A DNA stretch of 64,000 nt from Agarivorans gilvus (GCF_001420915.1 NZ_CP013021.1:3027001-3091000), one strand, 5' to 3'. Positions 8,798-18,276 are shown, numbered from the stretch's first letter. Made by a program: numbers and translations. The notes: generated by a model not told the origin, from the letters alone.

Positions 8798-9985
8798 ATG
8801 CGCAAGATAGGGAGTGTCTTGTTGCCAGCGTTGTTATGCTCGGTTCCGGTTATGGCGGCTATTCAGCCGGCAAAATGGTATACCGCAGATGGCGTTGGCA
8901 TTGTGCCCAGCATCGAAGTGATGGGCTTGTACGACAGCAATTTGACCAACAGGGAAAGCGATCAAATAGCCTCTTGGGGAACCATCGTTTCCCCGGCCAT
9001 TAGCGCTATTTCCGAACAACAAAAAAGTGCCTACTATGCCAGTTACCGCCTGATTTGGGGGGACTACGCCGACAGTAGCGCGGATAATTTTGTTGACCAT
9101 AAGTTCGGTTTAACCGGTGACTGGAAGTTTAGCGTCAGGCATCACTTGAATCTGCGTTATGACTTTCAGCGCAACCATGACCAACGTGGTGAGGGTATAT
9201 CCTCAGGGGTGGGTGGCACCATCGACGAGCCAGTACGTTACCGCTTAAATGCGCTGCGTGGCCTTTATGACTTTGGTGCAGCCAGCGCTAGCGCTCAAGT
9301 CCAGCTAGAGGCGCTGCTGCGGCGTATCGACTATGAAAATTTCCGCGACTTCACTCAATTCCGAGATCGTAATGCCCTGCAAGGCAATGCCCGCTTTTTC
9401 TATCGGCTCTCTTCGGCGACGCGAATACTGGCCGAGCTGGGGGCGCTTAGCAGTGACTACCAACAACAGCAGGCTGGCGTAGCCAGTCGAGACTTTAACG
9501 ACCTAGCCGGGTTTGTGGGAGCCGACTGGGAAATCAGCGGTAAAACTAAGGGGCGAGCCAAATTAGGTTGGCAACGGCGTAAGTTTGATCAAGGCGAGCG
9601 GGAACAGTTTAGCGGCTTGAGTTGGTCGCTGGCGGCCGACTGGTCACCACGCAGTTATTCCCATTTCACTCTGGCAGGGAGCCGTCAAGCTAAGGCGCCA
9701 GAGCAAGGCGGCGATGTTATCGACAATGACAAGCTGAGCGTTGATTGGGAGCATTATTGGTTACAGCGCTTAGCCACCGATCTCACCTTGACTTACAGTA
9801 ATGACGATTATGTCGGCTTAGAGCGTAAAGATACAGTCTACGAAGGACGAGTGGGAATTCGCTATCAATTTCGCCGCTGGTTAGAAGTGTCCTTATGGCA
9901 ATTATGGCGCGATAAAGACTCAAACCAGAGCGGTGTGAGTTACGACAAGCAAGTCACCAGCTTAAAGATTCGCATGAGTTTATAA
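8798..9985 (+). CDS. Putative outer-membrane beta-barrel protein, function unknown
   Basis: 395 residues from the ATG at 8798, which has GGGAGG 7 bp upstream. The N-terminus is a signal peptide (MRKIGSVLLPALLCSVPVMA). The rest is rich in alternating aromatic/polar strands (for example KFGLTGDWKFSVRHHLNLRYDF, then repeated short strands and turns) and ends with KIRMSL, a C-terminus compatible with a barrel although not the classic terminal Phe. It resembles the BBP2_2-type barrels often linked to exopolysaccharide export, but this is a pattern-level judgement. No partner gene lies nearby: menA is upstream and the thi riboswitch downstream. Confidence 0.6.
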   Translation: MRKIGSVLLPALLCSVPVMAAIQPAKWYTADGVGIVPSIEVMGLYDSNLTNRESDQIASWGTIVSPAISAISEQQKSAYYASYRLIWGDYADSSADNFVDHKFGLTGDWKFSVRHHLNLRYDFQRNHDQRGEGISSGVGGTIDEPVRYRLNALRGLYDFGAASASAQVQLEALLRRIDYENFRDFTQFRDRNALQGNARFFYRLSSATRILAELGALSSDYQQQQAGVASRDFNDLAGFVGADWEISGKTKGRAKLGWQRRKFDQGEREQFSGLSWSLAADWSPRSYSHFTLAGSRQAKAPEQGGDVIDNDKLSVDWEHYWLQRLATDLTLTYSNDDYVGLERKDTVYEGRVGIRYQFRRWLEVSLWQLWRDKDSNQSGVSYDKQVTSLKIRMSL

Positions 9986-10110
9986 GCTAGGTGTAACTCA
10001 AGCGGCAAGCCGCGGCGGCTAACAATGCTTAGCCTTGGTGGGTTAGTTTTATCGCGCCGTTTGTGAGATTTCGCTATTGTGGTTTAGTTTTATAGCTCCT
10101 ATACTCGGCT

Positions 10111-10216
10111 CTCTTGTCGGAGTGCCGAAAGGCTGAGACCGCGGTTAGTAATAGCTACGTAGTGCGGGATCCGTATAACTTGATCAGGGTAATGCCTGCG
10201 CAGGGAACAAGATGAG
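10111..10216 (+). ncRNA. TPP riboswitch (thi-box) upstream of thiC
   Basis: The conserved thi-box elements are present in order: GGCTGAGACC (10131-10140), the variable P3 arm, then GATCCG...ACTTGATCAGGGTAATGCC and GCGCAGGGAACAAG. The ends CTCTTGT and ACAAGATGAG can pair as P1. Binding of thiamine pyrophosphate would shut off the thi operon. About 115 bases between the aptamer and the thiC ATG leave room for an expression platform; no U-run terminator is evident there, so control at translation or by Rho is likely. Confidence 0.95.
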
Positions 10217-10330
10217 TAATCCTATCTGTTTACTTTAGTTGCATCGCTTTTTGCTTAATGCAGCAGAGTGTCCGATTACTTTTCCTACATCCGACAAGCC
10301 TCATTGTTAAATTTTATTAAGAGGCCAGTC

Positions 10331-12268
10331 ATGTCAAGACGCGAAAATCGAGCTGCAGCAGAGCAATACATCAATAATCTGCAAGGCCAACCCTTTCCTA
10401 ATTCAGAAAAAATCTATGTTCAAGGTAGCCGAGACGATATTCAAGTGGCAATGCGCCAAATCAATCTCTCCGACAGCTTAGTCGGCGGTACCAAAGAGCA
10501 ACCTCAATTTGAAGCCAACGAACCGGTACGAGTATATGACTCTTCAGGCATTTACAGCGACGAGCAGGCCGAGCTAGACGTACATAAGGGCTTGCCGCAG
10601 TTGCGTAAGGCTTGGATTGACGAGCGCGGCGATACTGAAGAACTCAGCGGCTTAAGTTCTAAGTTTTCTCAGCAGCGCCTCGCCGATGAAGGCTTAGATC
10701 ATATTCGTTTTGAAAACCTACCTACCCCACGTAAGGCCAAGCTCGGAAAAACTGTTACTCAGTTGCACTATGCTCGCCAAGGCATTGTGACGCCAGAAAT
10801 GGAATACATTGCGATCCGTGAAAACATGGGCCGCGAAAAAATCCGCCAAGACTTGCTGGAGCAGCAACAACCCGGTCACTCCTTTGGTGCGGCCTTGCCT
10901 GAGTACATTACCCCAGAATTTGTGCGTGACGAAGTGGCGCGCGGCCGAGCGATTATTCCGGCCAACATTAACCACGCCGAAGCCGAGCCGATGATCATTG
11001 GCCGTAACTTCTTGGTGAAGGTAAACGCCAATATCGGTAACTCGGCGGTCACCTCGTCGATTGAAGAAGAAGTAGAGAAGTTGGTATGGGCTACCCGCTG
11101 GGGCGCGGACACGGTGATGGACTTATCCACCGGTCGTTATATTCACGAAACCCGCGAATGGGTGATCCGTAACTCGCCGGTGCCGATTGGTACGGTGCCG
11201 ATTTATCAGGCTCTAGAAAAAGTCAACGGCATTGCCGAAGATCTCACTTGGGAAGTATTTCGCGACACCCTGATTGAGCAAGCCGAGCAAGGGGTGGACT
11301 ATTTCACCATTCATGCGGGGGTGTTACTGCGTTACGTGCCTATGACCGCCAAACGGGTGACCGGCATTGTGTCGCGAGGTGGTTCGATTATGGCTAAGTG
11401 GTGTTTGGCTCATCACCAAGAAAGCTTCCTCTATGAGCATTTCCGCGATATTTGTGAAATTTGTGCCGCCTATGATGTATCGCTATCCTTGGGTGACGGC
11501 ATGCGCCCTGGTTCGATTGCCGATGCCAACGATGAAGCGCAATTTGCCGAATTGGAAACCCTGGGCGAGCTGACCAAGGTTGCTTGGGAATACGATGTGC
11601 AGGTGATCATCGAAGGCCCTGGTCACGTGCCGATGCAAATGATCAAAGAGAACATGGAGAAGCAGTTAGAAGAGTGTCATGAAGCGCCGTTCTACACCCT
11701 TGGCCCGCTAATTACCGATATTTCTCCTGGTTACGACCACTTCTCTTCGGGGATTGGTGCGGCGATGATCGGCTGGTTTGGTTGCGCCATGCTGTGTTAC
11801 GTGACCCCTAAAGAACATCTGGGTCTACCCAATAAAGACGATGTTAAACAGGGTCTGATTGCCTACAAAATTGCTGCTCATGCGGCCGATTTAGCCAAAG
11901 GCCACAGTGGCGCGCAAATTCGCGATAACGCCATGAGTAAGGCGCGTTTCGAGTTCCGTTGGGAAGATCAATTCAACCTAGCGCTAGACCCCGATACGGC
12001 GCGTGCTTATCACGACGAAACCCTGCCGCAAGATTCAGCCAAGGTGGCGCATTTCTGCTCGATGTGTGGGCCTAAGTTCTGCTCGATGAAGATTTCTCAG
12101 GAAGTACGCGATTACGCTAACGACTTAGAAATAAAGTTGTTAGACGAGCCGCTAGCCGACTTGAGCTACGTAGCCGAAGGCATGGCGGAAAAGTCTGCCG
12201 AGTTTAGAGGCAAGGGCGCAGAAATTTATCACTCACCGCTACGCTCCGAGACCGCCGATGAACAATAA
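10331..12268 (+). CDS. thiC: Phosphomethylpyrimidine synthase ThiC
   Basis: 645 residues from the ATG at 10331, which has AAGAGG 7 bp upstream and aligns with the usual ThiC N-terminus (SRRENRAAAEQYI). A longer in-frame extension upstream lacks family similarity. Radical-SAM enzyme that rearranges aminoimidazole ribotide to HMP-P. The C-terminal 4Fe-4S motif is present as CSMCGPKFC (CxxCx4C). Core text: GADTVMDLSTG, HAGVLLRYVPMTAKR, EGPGHVPMQMI. First gene of the riboswitch-controlled operon; its 3' end overlaps thiDE by 11 bp. Confidence 0.97.
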   Translation: MSRRENRAAAEQYINNLQGQPFPNSEKIYVQGSRDDIQVAMRQINLSDSLVGGTKEQPQFEANEPVRVYDSSGIYSDEQAELDVHKGLPQLRKAWIDERGDTEELSGLSSKFSQQRLADEGLDHIRFENLPTPRKAKLGKTVTQLHYARQGIVTPEMEYIAIRENMGREKIRQDLLEQQQPGHSFGAALPEYITPEFVRDEVARGRAIIPANINHAEAEPMIIGRNFLVKVNANIGNSAVTSSIEEEVEKLVWATRWGADTVMDLSTGRYIHETREWVIRNSPVPIGTVPIYQALEKVNGIAEDLTWEVFRDTLIEQAEQGVDYFTIHAGVLLRYVPMTAKRVTGIVSRGGSIMAKWCLAHHQESFLYEHFRDICEICAAYDVSLSLGDGMRPGSIADANDEAQFAELETLGELTKVAWEYDVQVIIEGPGHVPMQMIKENMEKQLEECHEAPFYTLGPLITDISPGYDHFSSGIGAAMIGWFGCAMLCYVTPKEHLGLPNKDDVKQGLIAYKIAAHAADLAKGHSGAQIRDNAMSKARFEFRWEDQFNLALDPDTARAYHDETLPQDSAKVAHFCSMCGPKFCSMKISQEVRDYANDLEIKLLDEPLADLSYVAEGMAEKSAEFRGKGAEIYHSPLRSETADEQ

Positions 12269-13793
12269 GTTTGCCGAGCAGCCCAGCCTGCGCCCGCAAA
12301 TTTGGAGCATCGCCGGCAGCGATAGCTGCGGAGGTGCCGGTTTGCAGGCCGACTTGCTCACCGCCCACGATTTTGCGGTGGACTGCGCCACGGCAGTGAC
12401 CGCAATTACCGCGCAAAACATTCAAGGGGTGAGGGCGATACAGGCCTCGTCGCTGGAACTGTTAGCTGCTCAATTAGATGCCTTAGCTGAAACTAACCCG
12501 GCCAAGGTGATCAAAATTGGCATGTTAGGCAGCGCCGAACTCGTGCACTTAGTGGCGGATAAAATCGCCAGCTACAAGGCTAACTGGGCGGAGCCGCCAC
12601 TGGTGATTTGTGACCCAGTGCTGGTGGCCAGCTCCGGTGCTAGTTTAGCGCTAGAGGGAGTAATTGCTGCCTTACCAGCTTTGTTTGCGCAAAGCGATGT
12701 AGTCACGCCCAATGCCAGTGAGCTAGCCAGTTTAAGCGGCATCGAGCTAAACAGCGTAGCGGCACTTAAGCAGGCGTGTCAGCAGCTGTTAGCGCAGGGA
12801 GCAAAAGCGGTGTGGGCTAAGGGCGGTCACAGCACCATTACCCCAGAGCTTGCCGTGGACTATTACAGCGACGGGCTGCGCGAGATTCTGCTATCCAGCC
12901 CTCGCTTGAATGCGCCGCACACTCACGGTACTGGCTGCACGTTGGCCTCGGCCTTGGCTTCGGCGCTAGCGCACGATTTTGCCATGGAAGATGCCTTGGT
13001 ATTGGCCAAGGCCTATGTATTTCAAGGGCTGAAACAGCTACAGGGGCGGGGCAACCTAGCTCACCTTGGCTGGCCGCAGCAGCGTAGTGATTTTCCGCGT
13101 GTGGAGTCGGCGCAAACCGCGCTAGGCCAAGATTTTGGTTTAGGCGAATCTTGGCCAGAAGCGGTGCCCTTTGCTCGCTGTGATACCAATCAGCTGGGTA
13201 TTTACCCGGTGGTAGACAGCCTAGAGTGGATAGCGCGTTTGCTTAAATTAGGCGTGAAAACTCTGCAACTGCGGATCAAAGATAAAGCCGACAGTGAAGT
13301 GGAGGCCGATATTCAAGCCGCGATTGCACTGGGTCGGGATTATCAGGCGCGGCTGTTTATTAACGACTATTGGCAATTAGCGGTGAAACATGGCGCCTAC
13401 GGGGTGCACTTGGGGCAAGAGGATCTAGAGGTAGCCGACTTAAGCGCCATTGCCGCGGCGGGTTTGCGCTTAGGTATTAGCACTCACGGTTATTTTGAAT
13501 TGCTACGTGCCAGCCAGTTGCAACCCAGTTATATTGCTCTTGGGCATATTTTCCCCACTACCACCAAACAAATGCCGTCCAAGCCGCAGGGCTTGGCCAA
13601 GCTAAGCCGTTATGCGGCGCTAATGCAAGACTACCCCTTGGTAGCCATTGGCGGCATTGATCTGGAGCGCGCCAAGCAAGTATGGCAGTGTGGAGTAGGC
13701 AGTGTGGCGGTGGTACGAGCGATTACCGAAGCCAGTGATCCCGCTATTGCGCTAGCGGCGCTGCAGGCCATTGTTGAGCAGCCAAACCAGTAA
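12258..13793 (+). CDS. thiDE: Bifunctional HMP-P kinase / thiamine-phosphate synthase (ThiD-ThiE fusion)
   Basis: 511 residues with two enzymes in one chain. Residues ~15-275 are ThiD: SIAGSDSCGGAGLQADLL, VCDPVLVASSGA-like segment, and the anion-hole motif HGTGCTLASALA. Residues ~315-505 are ThiE: KTLQLRIKDK, LFINDYWQLAVKHGAYGVHLGQ, GHIFPTTTKQMPSKPQG (phosphate and pyrimidine site) and VAIGGI. The chain phosphorylates HMP-P and then couples HMP-PP to the thiazole phosphate. It starts inside thiC and is followed closely by thiF. Fused ThiDE proteins are known in several bacteria; the order here is D then E. Confidence 0.95.
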   Translation: MNNKFAEQPSLRPQIWSIAGSDSCGGAGLQADLLTAHDFAVDCATAVTAITAQNIQGVRAIQASSLELLAAQLDALAETNPAKVIKIGMLGSAELVHLVADKIASYKANWAEPPLVICDPVLVASSGASLALEGVIAALPALFAQSDVVTPNASELASLSGIELNSVAALKQACQQLLAQGAKAVWAKGGHSTITPELAVDYYSDGLREILLSSPRLNAPHTHGTGCTLASALASALAHDFAMEDALVLAKAYVFQGLKQLQGRGNLAHLGWPQQRSDFPRVESAQTALGQDFGLGESWPEAVPFARCDTNQLGIYPVVDSLEWIARLLKLGVKTLQLRIKDKADSEVEADIQAAIALGRDYQARLFINDYWQLAVKHGAYGVHLGQEDLEVADLSAIAAAGLRLGISTHGYFELLRASQLQPSYIALGHIFPTTTKQMPSKPQGLAKLSRYAALMQDYPLVAIGGIDLERAKQVWQCGVGSVAVVRAITEASDPAIALAALQAIVEQPNQ

Positions 13794-13803
13794 AGGAAAC
13801 ACT

Positions 13804-14592
13804 ATGAGTCGAAGCACATCCAAACCAGCAGCATTAAGCGATCAGGAATGCCTGCGCTACAGCCGTCACCTGTTATTAAAAGAATTAGGTGAGGCGGGGC
13901 AATTGAAACTGAAAAACGCTCAGGTCTTGCTAGTGGGGATGGGTGGCTTAGGCGCACCGGCGGCGCTGTATTTAGCCGCCGCTGGAGTAGGCAAATTGGT
14001 GATCGCCGATTTTGACCAGCTTGAGAGTTCTAACTTGCAGCGCCAGGTGTTATACCGCGAAGCCGATGTGGAGCAGCCTAAGGTAGTGGCCGCAAAACAG
14101 CAGCTACAGGCGCTTAATTCCAGCGTACAAGTGCGTACCGTGCAGCGCAAAATGGATGCAATGTTGTTAGCGATGGAAGTGGCGCAGGCCGATGTGGTGC
14201 TTGATTGTAGCGACAATATCGTCACTCGCTATGCGGTGAACCAAGCCTGTGTCGAGGCCAAGGTGCCCTTGGTCAGTGGCGCCGCAGTGGCCTTCGATGG
14301 TCAGCTAATGGTATTTGACTTTCGCCAAGCGCAGCAAGGCTGTTATCACTGCCTGTTTCCTGATGCCAGTGAGCAACAGCTTAACTGCAGCAACGCCGGG
14401 ATTTTAGGCCCGGTGGTGGGCACCATCGGCAGCTTACAGGCCTTGGAAACGTTGAAACTGCTGGCCGATATTCCGTCTGCTCAAGTGGGCCGTTTTTCCA
14501 GCTTTGATGCGCATAGTCTGGAGTGGTTCCATCTTAAGGTGAATGCCGATAGCGCCTGCCCAGTATGTGGAGAAGAGAAACAAGCATCATGA
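13804..14592 (+). CDS. thiF: ThiS adenylyltransferase ThiF
   Basis: 262 residues from the ATG at 13804, with AAAGGA 6 bp upstream. E1-like ThiF/MoeB fold: nucleotide motif VLLVGMGGLGAPAALYLAAAGVG, the adenylation Arg region SNLQRQVLYREADV, and zinc Cys pairs (GCYHCLF and CPVCGE). It adenylates the ThiS C-terminal glycine for sulfur transfer. The stop overlaps the thiS start (ATGA). MoeB is the alternative by fold, excluded by operon position. Confidence 0.94.
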   Translation: MSRSTSKPAALSDQECLRYSRHLLLKELGEAGQLKLKNAQVLLVGMGGLGAPAALYLAAAGVGKLVIADFDQLESSNLQRQVLYREADVEQPKVVAAKQQLQALNSSVQVRTVQRKMDAMLLAMEVAQADVVLDCSDNIVTRYAVNQACVEAKVPLVSGAAVAFDGQLMVFDFRQAQQGCYHCLFPDASEQQLNCSNAGILGPVVGTIGSLQALETLKLLADIPSAQVGRFSSFDAHSLEWFHLKVNADSACPVCGEEKQAS

Positions 14593-14792
14593 TTACTATC
14601 GAATTTAATGGTGAGCGCCTAGAGCTTGCAGCTGCGCTCACTCTGCAACAGCTGCTAGAGCAGCAACAACAAAACCCCAACGGCATCGCTGTGGTAGTCA
14701 ACGGCAACATCGTTAGCCGCAGTGACTGGGCCAATACGCCGCTCAGCGAGCAGGCGAAAGTCAAAGTTTTTCGCGCAATTGCTGGCGGTTAG
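14589..14792 (+). CDS. thiS: Sulfur carrier protein ThiS
   Basis: 67 residues from the ATG at 14589, overlapping the thiF stop. Ubiquitin-like beta-grasp fold with the required C-terminal Gly-Gly (FRAIAGG) that is adenylated by ThiF and carries the thiazole sulfur. A longer frame from 14565 exists but adds residues not seen in ThiS. Confidence 0.95.
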   Translation: MITIEFNGERLELAAALTLQQLLEQQQQNPNGIAVVVNGNIVSRSDWANTPLSEQAKVKVFRAIAGG

Positions 14793-14803
14793 GAGAAGTA
14801 CAG

Positions 14804-15568
14804 ATGTTAAACATTGCAGATAAAAGTTTTACGAGTCGCTTGTTTACCGGAACCGGCAAATTTGCTACTTCCGAGTTAATGAGCCAAAGCATTCAAGCCA
14901 GTGGTAGCCAGTTGGTCACCATGGCGATGAAGCGTGTCGATGTGCAAGACCAAGACGACGATATCCTTGCGCCCTTGCTTAAAGCTGGGGTGAATCTATT
15001 GCCCAATACTTCCGGTGCGCGTAATGCCGAGGAAGCGATATTTGCCGCCCAGTTAGCGCGTGAGGCGCTGGGCACCAACTGGGTAAAATTGGAAATCCAC
15101 CCCGATCCTAAATACCTCATGCCAGATCCGATTGAAACGCTAAAGGCCGCCGCCACTTTGGTGGAGCAGGGCTTTGTGGTATTGCCCTACGTGCATGCCG
15201 ATCCGGTGCTGTGTAAGCGCTTAGAAGATCTAGGCTGCGCCGCGGTGATGCCGCTAGGCGCACCAATTGGCAGCAACAAGGGCTTACGAAGCCGCGATTT
15301 TCTGGAAATCATCATCGAGCAAGCTCGCGTGCCAGTGGTGGTGGATGCAGGCATCGGCGCACCTTCGGATGCCGCCTTGGCGATGGAGCTAGGAGCAGAT
15401 GCGGTATTGGTGAATACCGCGATGGCGGTGGCCAAAGATCCGGTGGCCATGGCCAAGGCCTTTGCCCAAGCGGTTGAGGCAGGGCGCAGCGCCTACTTGG
15501 CCGGTTTAGGCGGCCAGCAACAGCAGGCTATGGCTTCGAGCCCTTTAACCGCCTTTCTGGATGACTGA
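14804..15568 (+). CDS. thiG: Thiazole synthase ThiG
   Basis: 254 residues, TIM barrel. It builds the thiazole phosphate from DXP, the ThiS thiocarboxylate and dehydroglycine from ThiH. Visible: FTGTGKF at the N-terminus, TNWVKLEIHPDPKYLMPD with the Schiff-base Lys, and the phosphate loops DAGIGAPSDAA and GADAVLVNTA. It starts 11 bp after thiS and ends 12 bp before thiH. Confidence 0.96.
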   Translation: MLNIADKSFTSRLFTGTGKFATSELMSQSIQASGSQLVTMAMKRVDVQDQDDDILAPLLKAGVNLLPNTSGARNAEEAIFAAQLAREALGTNWVKLEIHPDPKYLMPDPIETLKAAATLVEQGFVVLPYVHADPVLCKRLEDLGCAAVMPLGAPIGSNKGLRSRDFLEIIIEQARVPVVVDAGIGAPSDAALAMELGADAVLVNTAMAVAKDPVAMAKAFAQAVEAGRSAYLAGLGGQQQQAMASSPLTAFLDD

Positions 15569-15580
15569 TAAGGAGCCGAC

Positions 15581-16693
15581 ATGAGCTTTTCTGAGCTATT
15601 GGCGCAGTATGATAGTGCCGAGGTACATCTGGCGATTAACAGCAAGTCGGCGGCCGATGTGGAGCGGGCGTTGGCCAAAGATAAGTTAGACTTAGACGAT
15701 TTTCAGGCGCTGATCTCGCCCGCCGCGGAAGCCTACCTAGAGCAAATGGCGCAGCGCAGCCAGCGTATTACCCAACAGCGCTTTGGTAAAAATCAGCAGT
15801 TTTATATTCCCTTGTACTTAAGCAATATGTGCAGCAATGTTTGCGAGTATTGCGGCTTTTCCATGGGCAATAAAATTCGCCGAGTAACCTTGGATGAACA
15901 AGCCATCGATGCCGAGTTAGAAGCGATTAAACAACTGGGTTTTGATCATATTCTGCTGGTGACCGGAGAGTCGGAGCGGCTTACCGGCATGCCGTATTTT
16001 CGTAAGGTGCTACCGCGAGTCAAGGCGCGTTTTAACCATGTGTCCATGGAAGTGCAGCCCTTGGAGCAAGCCGAGTATGAAGAGCTCGTTAGCCTAGGCG
16101 TAGATGCGGTGATGGTTTATCAAGAAACCTATAACCGTCGGCGTTATGCCGAAGTACATCACAAGGGCAAGAAGTGCGATTTTGATTTTCGTTTGGCCAC
16201 ACCAGAGCGTTTAGGTGAAGCCGGGATCAGAAAGATTGGCATCGGGGCTTTGATCGGTTTAGATGAATGGCGCAATGATTGTTTCTTTGCTGCCGCCCAC
16301 CTACAGTATTTAGAGCGCCGTTACTGGCAGAGCAAGTTCTCTATTTCGTTTCCGCGCCTGCGCCCCTGTGAAGGCAGCTTTCAGCCCAAATCTTTGATGA
16401 CAGATAAGCAGTTGGTACAGCTTATCTGCGCCTATCGCTTATTTAATCACGATGTAGAACTGTCGCTGTCGACCCGTGAATCGGAGCATTTTCGCAATCA
16501 CGCCATTCCACTGGGTATTACCAGCATGAGCGCTTTTTCTAGCACCCAGCCCGGTGGTTATGCAGACACTTCCTCTAAGGCTTTAGAGCAGTTTGAAATT
16601 AGCGACGATAGGCGCCCTGAAGAGGTGGCTGCCGCGGTGCGTAAGGCCGGTTACCAAGTGGTGTGGAAAGACTGGGACAGGGTGATGGGCTAA
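15581..16693 (+). CDS. thiH: 2-Iminoacetate synthase ThiH (radical SAM)
   Basis: 370 residues. The radical-SAM cluster motif is CSNVCEYCGF (Cx3Cx2C) near residue 85, followed by ThiH text such as HILLVTGESERL, EVQPLEQAEYEEL and SISFPRLRPCEG. It cleaves tyrosine to give dehydroglycine, which points to an anaerobic or facultative thiazole route instead of ThiO. Last gene of the thi operon. No terminator is visible in the 109 bp to the next gene. Confidence 0.96.
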   Translation: MSFSELLAQYDSAEVHLAINSKSAADVERALAKDKLDLDDFQALISPAAEAYLEQMAQRSQRITQQRFGKNQQFYIPLYLSNMCSNVCEYCGFSMGNKIRRVTLDEQAIDAELEAIKQLGFDHILLVTGESERLTGMPYFRKVLPRVKARFNHVSMEVQPLEQAEYEELVSLGVDAVMVYQETYNRRRYAEVHHKGKKCDFDFRLATPERLGEAGIRKIGIGALIGLDEWRNDCFFAAAHLQYLERRYWQSKFSISFPRLRPCEGSFQPKSLMTDKQLVQLICAYRLFNHDVELSLSTRESEHFRNHAIPLGITSMSAFSSTQPGGYADTSSKALEQFEISDDRRPEEVAAAVRKAGYQVVWKDWDRVMG

Positions 16694-16802
16694 CTTGCTT
16701 TGGTCGGGCTCGGCTAGATGTAGCTAAAATCGAAAAAATCGTGTTAGGCTAAGCGGCGCAATGCGCTCTGGCGCTAGAACGCGATAATTGAAGAGGTGAA
16801 CG

Positions 16803-17336
16803 ATGTTGAAAAACCTATTGCTGGTATTCACGTTGCTGATGGCGAGCCATGCGGCGATGGCCGACAAGCAAGTGGTAGGCGCCGCCGAATATGTCAAAGT
16901 ACTGGAAGCCGATTTGGCTTTTTTGAGTCGAGTGGATACCGGGGCCGCCAGTACTTCTTTGCATGCGGTGGAGATGCATGTGCTAGATGGGGTAAACATC
17001 AACCCTGCTGATTACAGTGAGGCTGAGCAAAAGTCGGTGGTGCGGCCGAAGATGCGCAGCAACATTGGTAAGTACCTGCAATTTACTACCGAAAACGAGC
17101 AAGGCGAGCGACATCAGGGCAAGGCCAAAATTACCGATGTGGTGGCGGTGCGTAATTCGCAAGGTTTAGAGGTGCGTTATAAAGTGGCGCTGGCTGTGGC
17201 TTGGCAGGGGCAGGCGAAAACCGTAGAAGTGAACCTGCGTAACCGCAGTAAAATGCACTATAAAATGCTGCTGGGACGCAACTGGTTGGAAGGTGACTAC
17301 TTAGTGGATGTAGAGCGCAATAAAAACTTAAAGTAG
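16803..17336 (+). CDS. Secreted retropepsin-like protein (putative ATP-dependent zinc protease family, PF05618 type)
   Basis: 177 residues with a signal peptide (MLKNLLLVFTLLMASHAAMA), so exported to the periplasm. The body carries the aspartic-protease signature RVDTGAASTSLHA (residues ~41-53) and the late hydrophobic-Gly motif KMLLGRNWL. This matches the RimB/retropepsin-like family usually named 'ATP-dependent zinc protease', a name not supported by the motif. Substrate unknown. A cytoplasmic relative without a signal peptide sits beside the rimK region at 32346-32771. It lies 109 bp after thiH and is followed by a strong terminator. Confidence 0.8.
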   Translation: MLKNLLLVFTLLMASHAAMADKQVVGAAEYVKVLEADLAFLSRVDTGAASTSLHAVEMHVLDGVNINPADYSEAEQKSVVRPKMRSNIGKYLQFTTENEQGERHQGKAKITDVVAVRNSQGLEVRYKVALAVAWQGQAKTVEVNLRNRSKMHYKMLLGRNWLEGDYLVDVERNKNLK

Positions 17337-17351
17337 CTTAGGTTTTGAGAG

Positions 17352-17376
17352 AAAAGGGGCGAAGGCCCCTTTTTTG
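17352..17376 (+). terminator. Intrinsic terminator, possibly bidirectional
   Basis: AAAAGGGGC-GAAG-GCCCCTTTTTT: stem of about 9 bp followed by a T-run. It ends the transcript of the secreted retropepsin-like gene. The complementary strand also reads into four Ts, so it can serve the convergent ligase gene. Confidence 0.9.
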
Positions 17377-17421
17377 TTGCCGTGTAATTCACTTGCTCTA
17401 GTCCGTTCAGCGACTTTGTTC

Positions 17422-18269
17422 TTATAGCGCTTGGTATTGCCGCACAAAGCGGGCAAAGCGCGGTTTGCCCTTGCTGGTCAGCCCGTTATAACGATAGTGC
17501 ACCATGCTGCCTATGGCGGGTGGAGTGGCACGCTGCTGCTCAGTTAAGCCACTACCCAATTTAAATAGCCGGCCTTGAGCGTCTTTTACCACCAGAGCAC
17601 CCACCATGTTTTGGTATTTACCTTGCCCTTGGCTGTAAGCAACGACCTCGGCCTCGCCATCTTGATAGCTTTTATACTTAATCAAGGCCTTGCTGCGGGT
17701 CGCCAGATAGAGCGCGTCGGGATCGCGCAACATCAGCCCTTCTCCGCCATTATCGCTTAGTTCGGCCAGCTGGCGCTCGAGTGCCAATTGGTTGGAGTAT
17801 GGCTGGTAAGTGGGTAACTGCAGAAAGGGTTTACCCTCAATTAGCTGCTGTAAGCGCTGATAACGCTGGCGATAACTGCCAGCAGCTTCGGGCAAATCAA
17901 ACACCATAAATTGCAGAGCTTGCCATTGTTCAGCGGAGGGGTTTTGCTGCTGGATTAAACTCTGTAGTGCGCCAAACTGACCACGCCCCAACCAGAGCTC
18001 TCCTTCGATAGGAATACTCGGGAGTTGCTGGCGTAAGGTAGCGGGCAGAGAAATTATCAGACCGTTGCGGCTGATTAATTGTTGGCCATTCCAATAGGCT
18101 CTAATGCCATCGTATTTTCACACACCCAATAGCCTTGCAGCGGAATATCTTGAGAATATTCGCTAGCTAATAACAGGGCTGGTGGGGAGGTTTGCTGAGC
18201 AAGCGCCGCCTGCGGTGAAGACAGCAGTAACAAACACAAACTTAAAGGTGTGGCAGGGTTTGGTTTCAT
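17422..18269 (-). pseudogene. ligE: Periplasmic ATP-dependent DNA ligase (LigE type), frameshifted
   Basis: Two adjoining frames together encode a ~282-residue minimal ATP-dependent DNA ligase. The N-terminus is a signal peptide (MKPNPATPLSLCLLLLSS...AALA), as in the exported LigE ligases of Haemophilus, Vibrio and Neisseria. The frame breaks at an A-run (18115-18118): restoring one base gives CEKYDGIRAYWNGQQLISRNG, which contains nucleotidyltransferase motif I KxDG with the catalytic Lys. The second frame supplies EGELWLGRG, GEGLMLRDP, LIKYK and the OB domain. Exactly one base is missing, so either a recent mutation or a sequencing error. The ATG at 18267-18269 lacks a clear ribosome site and lies next to a 14-bp hairpin. 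Confidence 0.85.
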
Positions 18270-18276
18270 TAGTTTT

